Of a stretch of DNA of 13,462 nucleotides, positions 13,040 to 13,462 are shown in pieces. Both the position numbers and the translations under genes were made by a program. How positions within the stretch are numbered: position 1 is the first letter of the stretch; every line of letters starts with the position of its first letter. Location: assembly GCA_017464045.1 (NCBI GenBank), contig JAFUEG010000326.1, positions 1 to 13,462 of the forward strand, given 5' to 3'. The notes under the pieces were generated by a model. That model was given only the letters and a program-made list of their open reading frames with translations. It did not search any database and was not told where the DNA came from. The DNA comes from Lachnospiraceae bacterium (GTDB taxonomy: Bacteria > Bacillota_A > Clostridia > Lachnospirales > Lachnospiraceae).

Positions 13040-13462
13040 TTAATCCTCATCATCATCAACATCTATAGCTTCTACGTCAATGACCTCATTTTTATTATAG
13101 ACCAGGTTTTTCTTTCTACGGTTAAGCTGCATATAAATACCCACTACACCGTTATAAACAAGGACAATACCTACAATTCTAACGATAGTATTCATGGTAC
13201 TGAACGGATTTGCAGCAATAAGAACACCCACACCTACAGTGATAAACGAAAACAAAATCGGGACCTGCCATCCGGTAGTATAAAATCTTCTGAATGTCAT
13301 AGCCTGAGCAATTCCAAAGGCACCGTATATAGCTATACCGACACCCGTTAATACAGGAAAGATAGATATAACCAAACCACGATTTGTAAGTACAATTATT
13401 CCCGCAACTATTCCTATAATCGCTCCTATAAGCTGAAACATAACATAAGCATTTTTATCCTT
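13040..13462 (-). CDS. DUF308/HdeD-like small membrane protein, N-terminus beyond the right edge
   Basis: The reading frame is open to the window edge, so the gene starts outside. The in-frame ATG at 13441 is probably internal: the seven codons before it continue without a stop, there is no good ribosome site, and 133 residues would be short for this family (usually about 170-200). The visible part has four hydrophobic segments (about L-I-G-A-I-I-G-I-V-A-G, F-P-V-L-T-G-V-G-I-A-I-Y-G, P-I-L-F-S-F-I-T-V-G-V-G-V and V-R-I-V-G-I-V-L-V-Y-N-G-V-V-G-I-Y), each pair joined by short loops. Basic residues Q-L-N-R-R-K-K follow, then an acidic tail ending D-D-D-E-D. The hydrophobic pattern and G-V-G-V-L-I-A-A-N-P-F fit DUF308/HdeD. 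The function in Firmicutes is unknown. Confidence 0.78.
   Translation of the reverse strand, partial: KDKNAYVMFQLIGAIIGIVAGIIVLTNRGLVISIFPVLTGVGIAIYGAFGIAQAMTFRRFYTTGWQVPILFSFITVGVGVLIAANPFSTMNTIVRIVGIVLVYNGVVGIYMQLNRRKKNLVYNKNEVIDVEAIDVDDDED

Noticed and set aside
1..13462. CRISPR arrays, tRNA, rRNA, transposase or phage genes
   Set aside because: No regularly spaced direct repeats, no tRNA/rRNA-like conserved blocks and no matching proteins were seen on either strand.

Overview
The window looks like chromosomal DNA from a low-GC, anaerobic, Gram-positive gut Firmicute, most likely a Lachnospiraceae member (Lachnospira, Roseburia or Eubacterium-like). The grounds are AT-rich codons, strong AGGAGG-type ribosome sites, lipoproteins with long Glu/Thr/Asp-rich linkers, a CbiK-type cobaltochelatase, and an L,D-transpeptidase with the FD-x2-YY-x-NSY repeats common in that family. 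The genus is inference. Every gene I can support lies on the minus strand, so transcription runs from the right edge to the left edge.

In transcription order the layout is as follows. (1) A DUF308/HdeD-like membrane protein is cut by the right edge (13040-13462). (2) A MATE-family efflux protein follows (11569-12957). (3) A secreted YkuD-type L,D-transpeptidase (10343-11500) has its frame interrupted by one TGA three codons after the catalytic cysteine. (4) A ccdA-tlpA pair (8928-10298) probably moves reducing power to proteins outside the membrane. (5) A large one-polypeptide MacB/FtsX-like ABC transporter (5268-8798) carries a triplicated 64-residue repeat in its extracellular domain. (6) A small nitroreductase follows (4508-5167). 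(7) A cobalamin-riboswitch locus runs to the left edge.

The riboswitch locus is the most interesting part. A clear B12 riboswitch (about 4225-4412) with its own promoter and a terminator-like hairpin precedes a CbiK homologue that carries a lipoprotein signal (2964-4004). Next come a two-domain acidic-linker lipoprotein (1644-2624), a FecB/BtuF-like substrate-binding lipoprotein (377-1564), and the first 53 codons of a FecCD/BtuC-like permease that runs off the left edge (1-159). Together they suggest a surface system that binds, possibly metallates or demetallates, and imports a corrinoid, haem or other tetrapyrrole, and that is controlled by cobalamin.

Two long imperfect inverted repeats (223-364 and 2720-2947) sit in this locus. 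Each begins about 12-16 nt after the stop codon of one gene and ends just before a recognisable promoter for the next. They are not explained by ordinary terminators and may be MITE-like insertions or large structured regulatory RNAs.

I saw no CRISPR array, rRNA, tRNA, transposase or phage gene.
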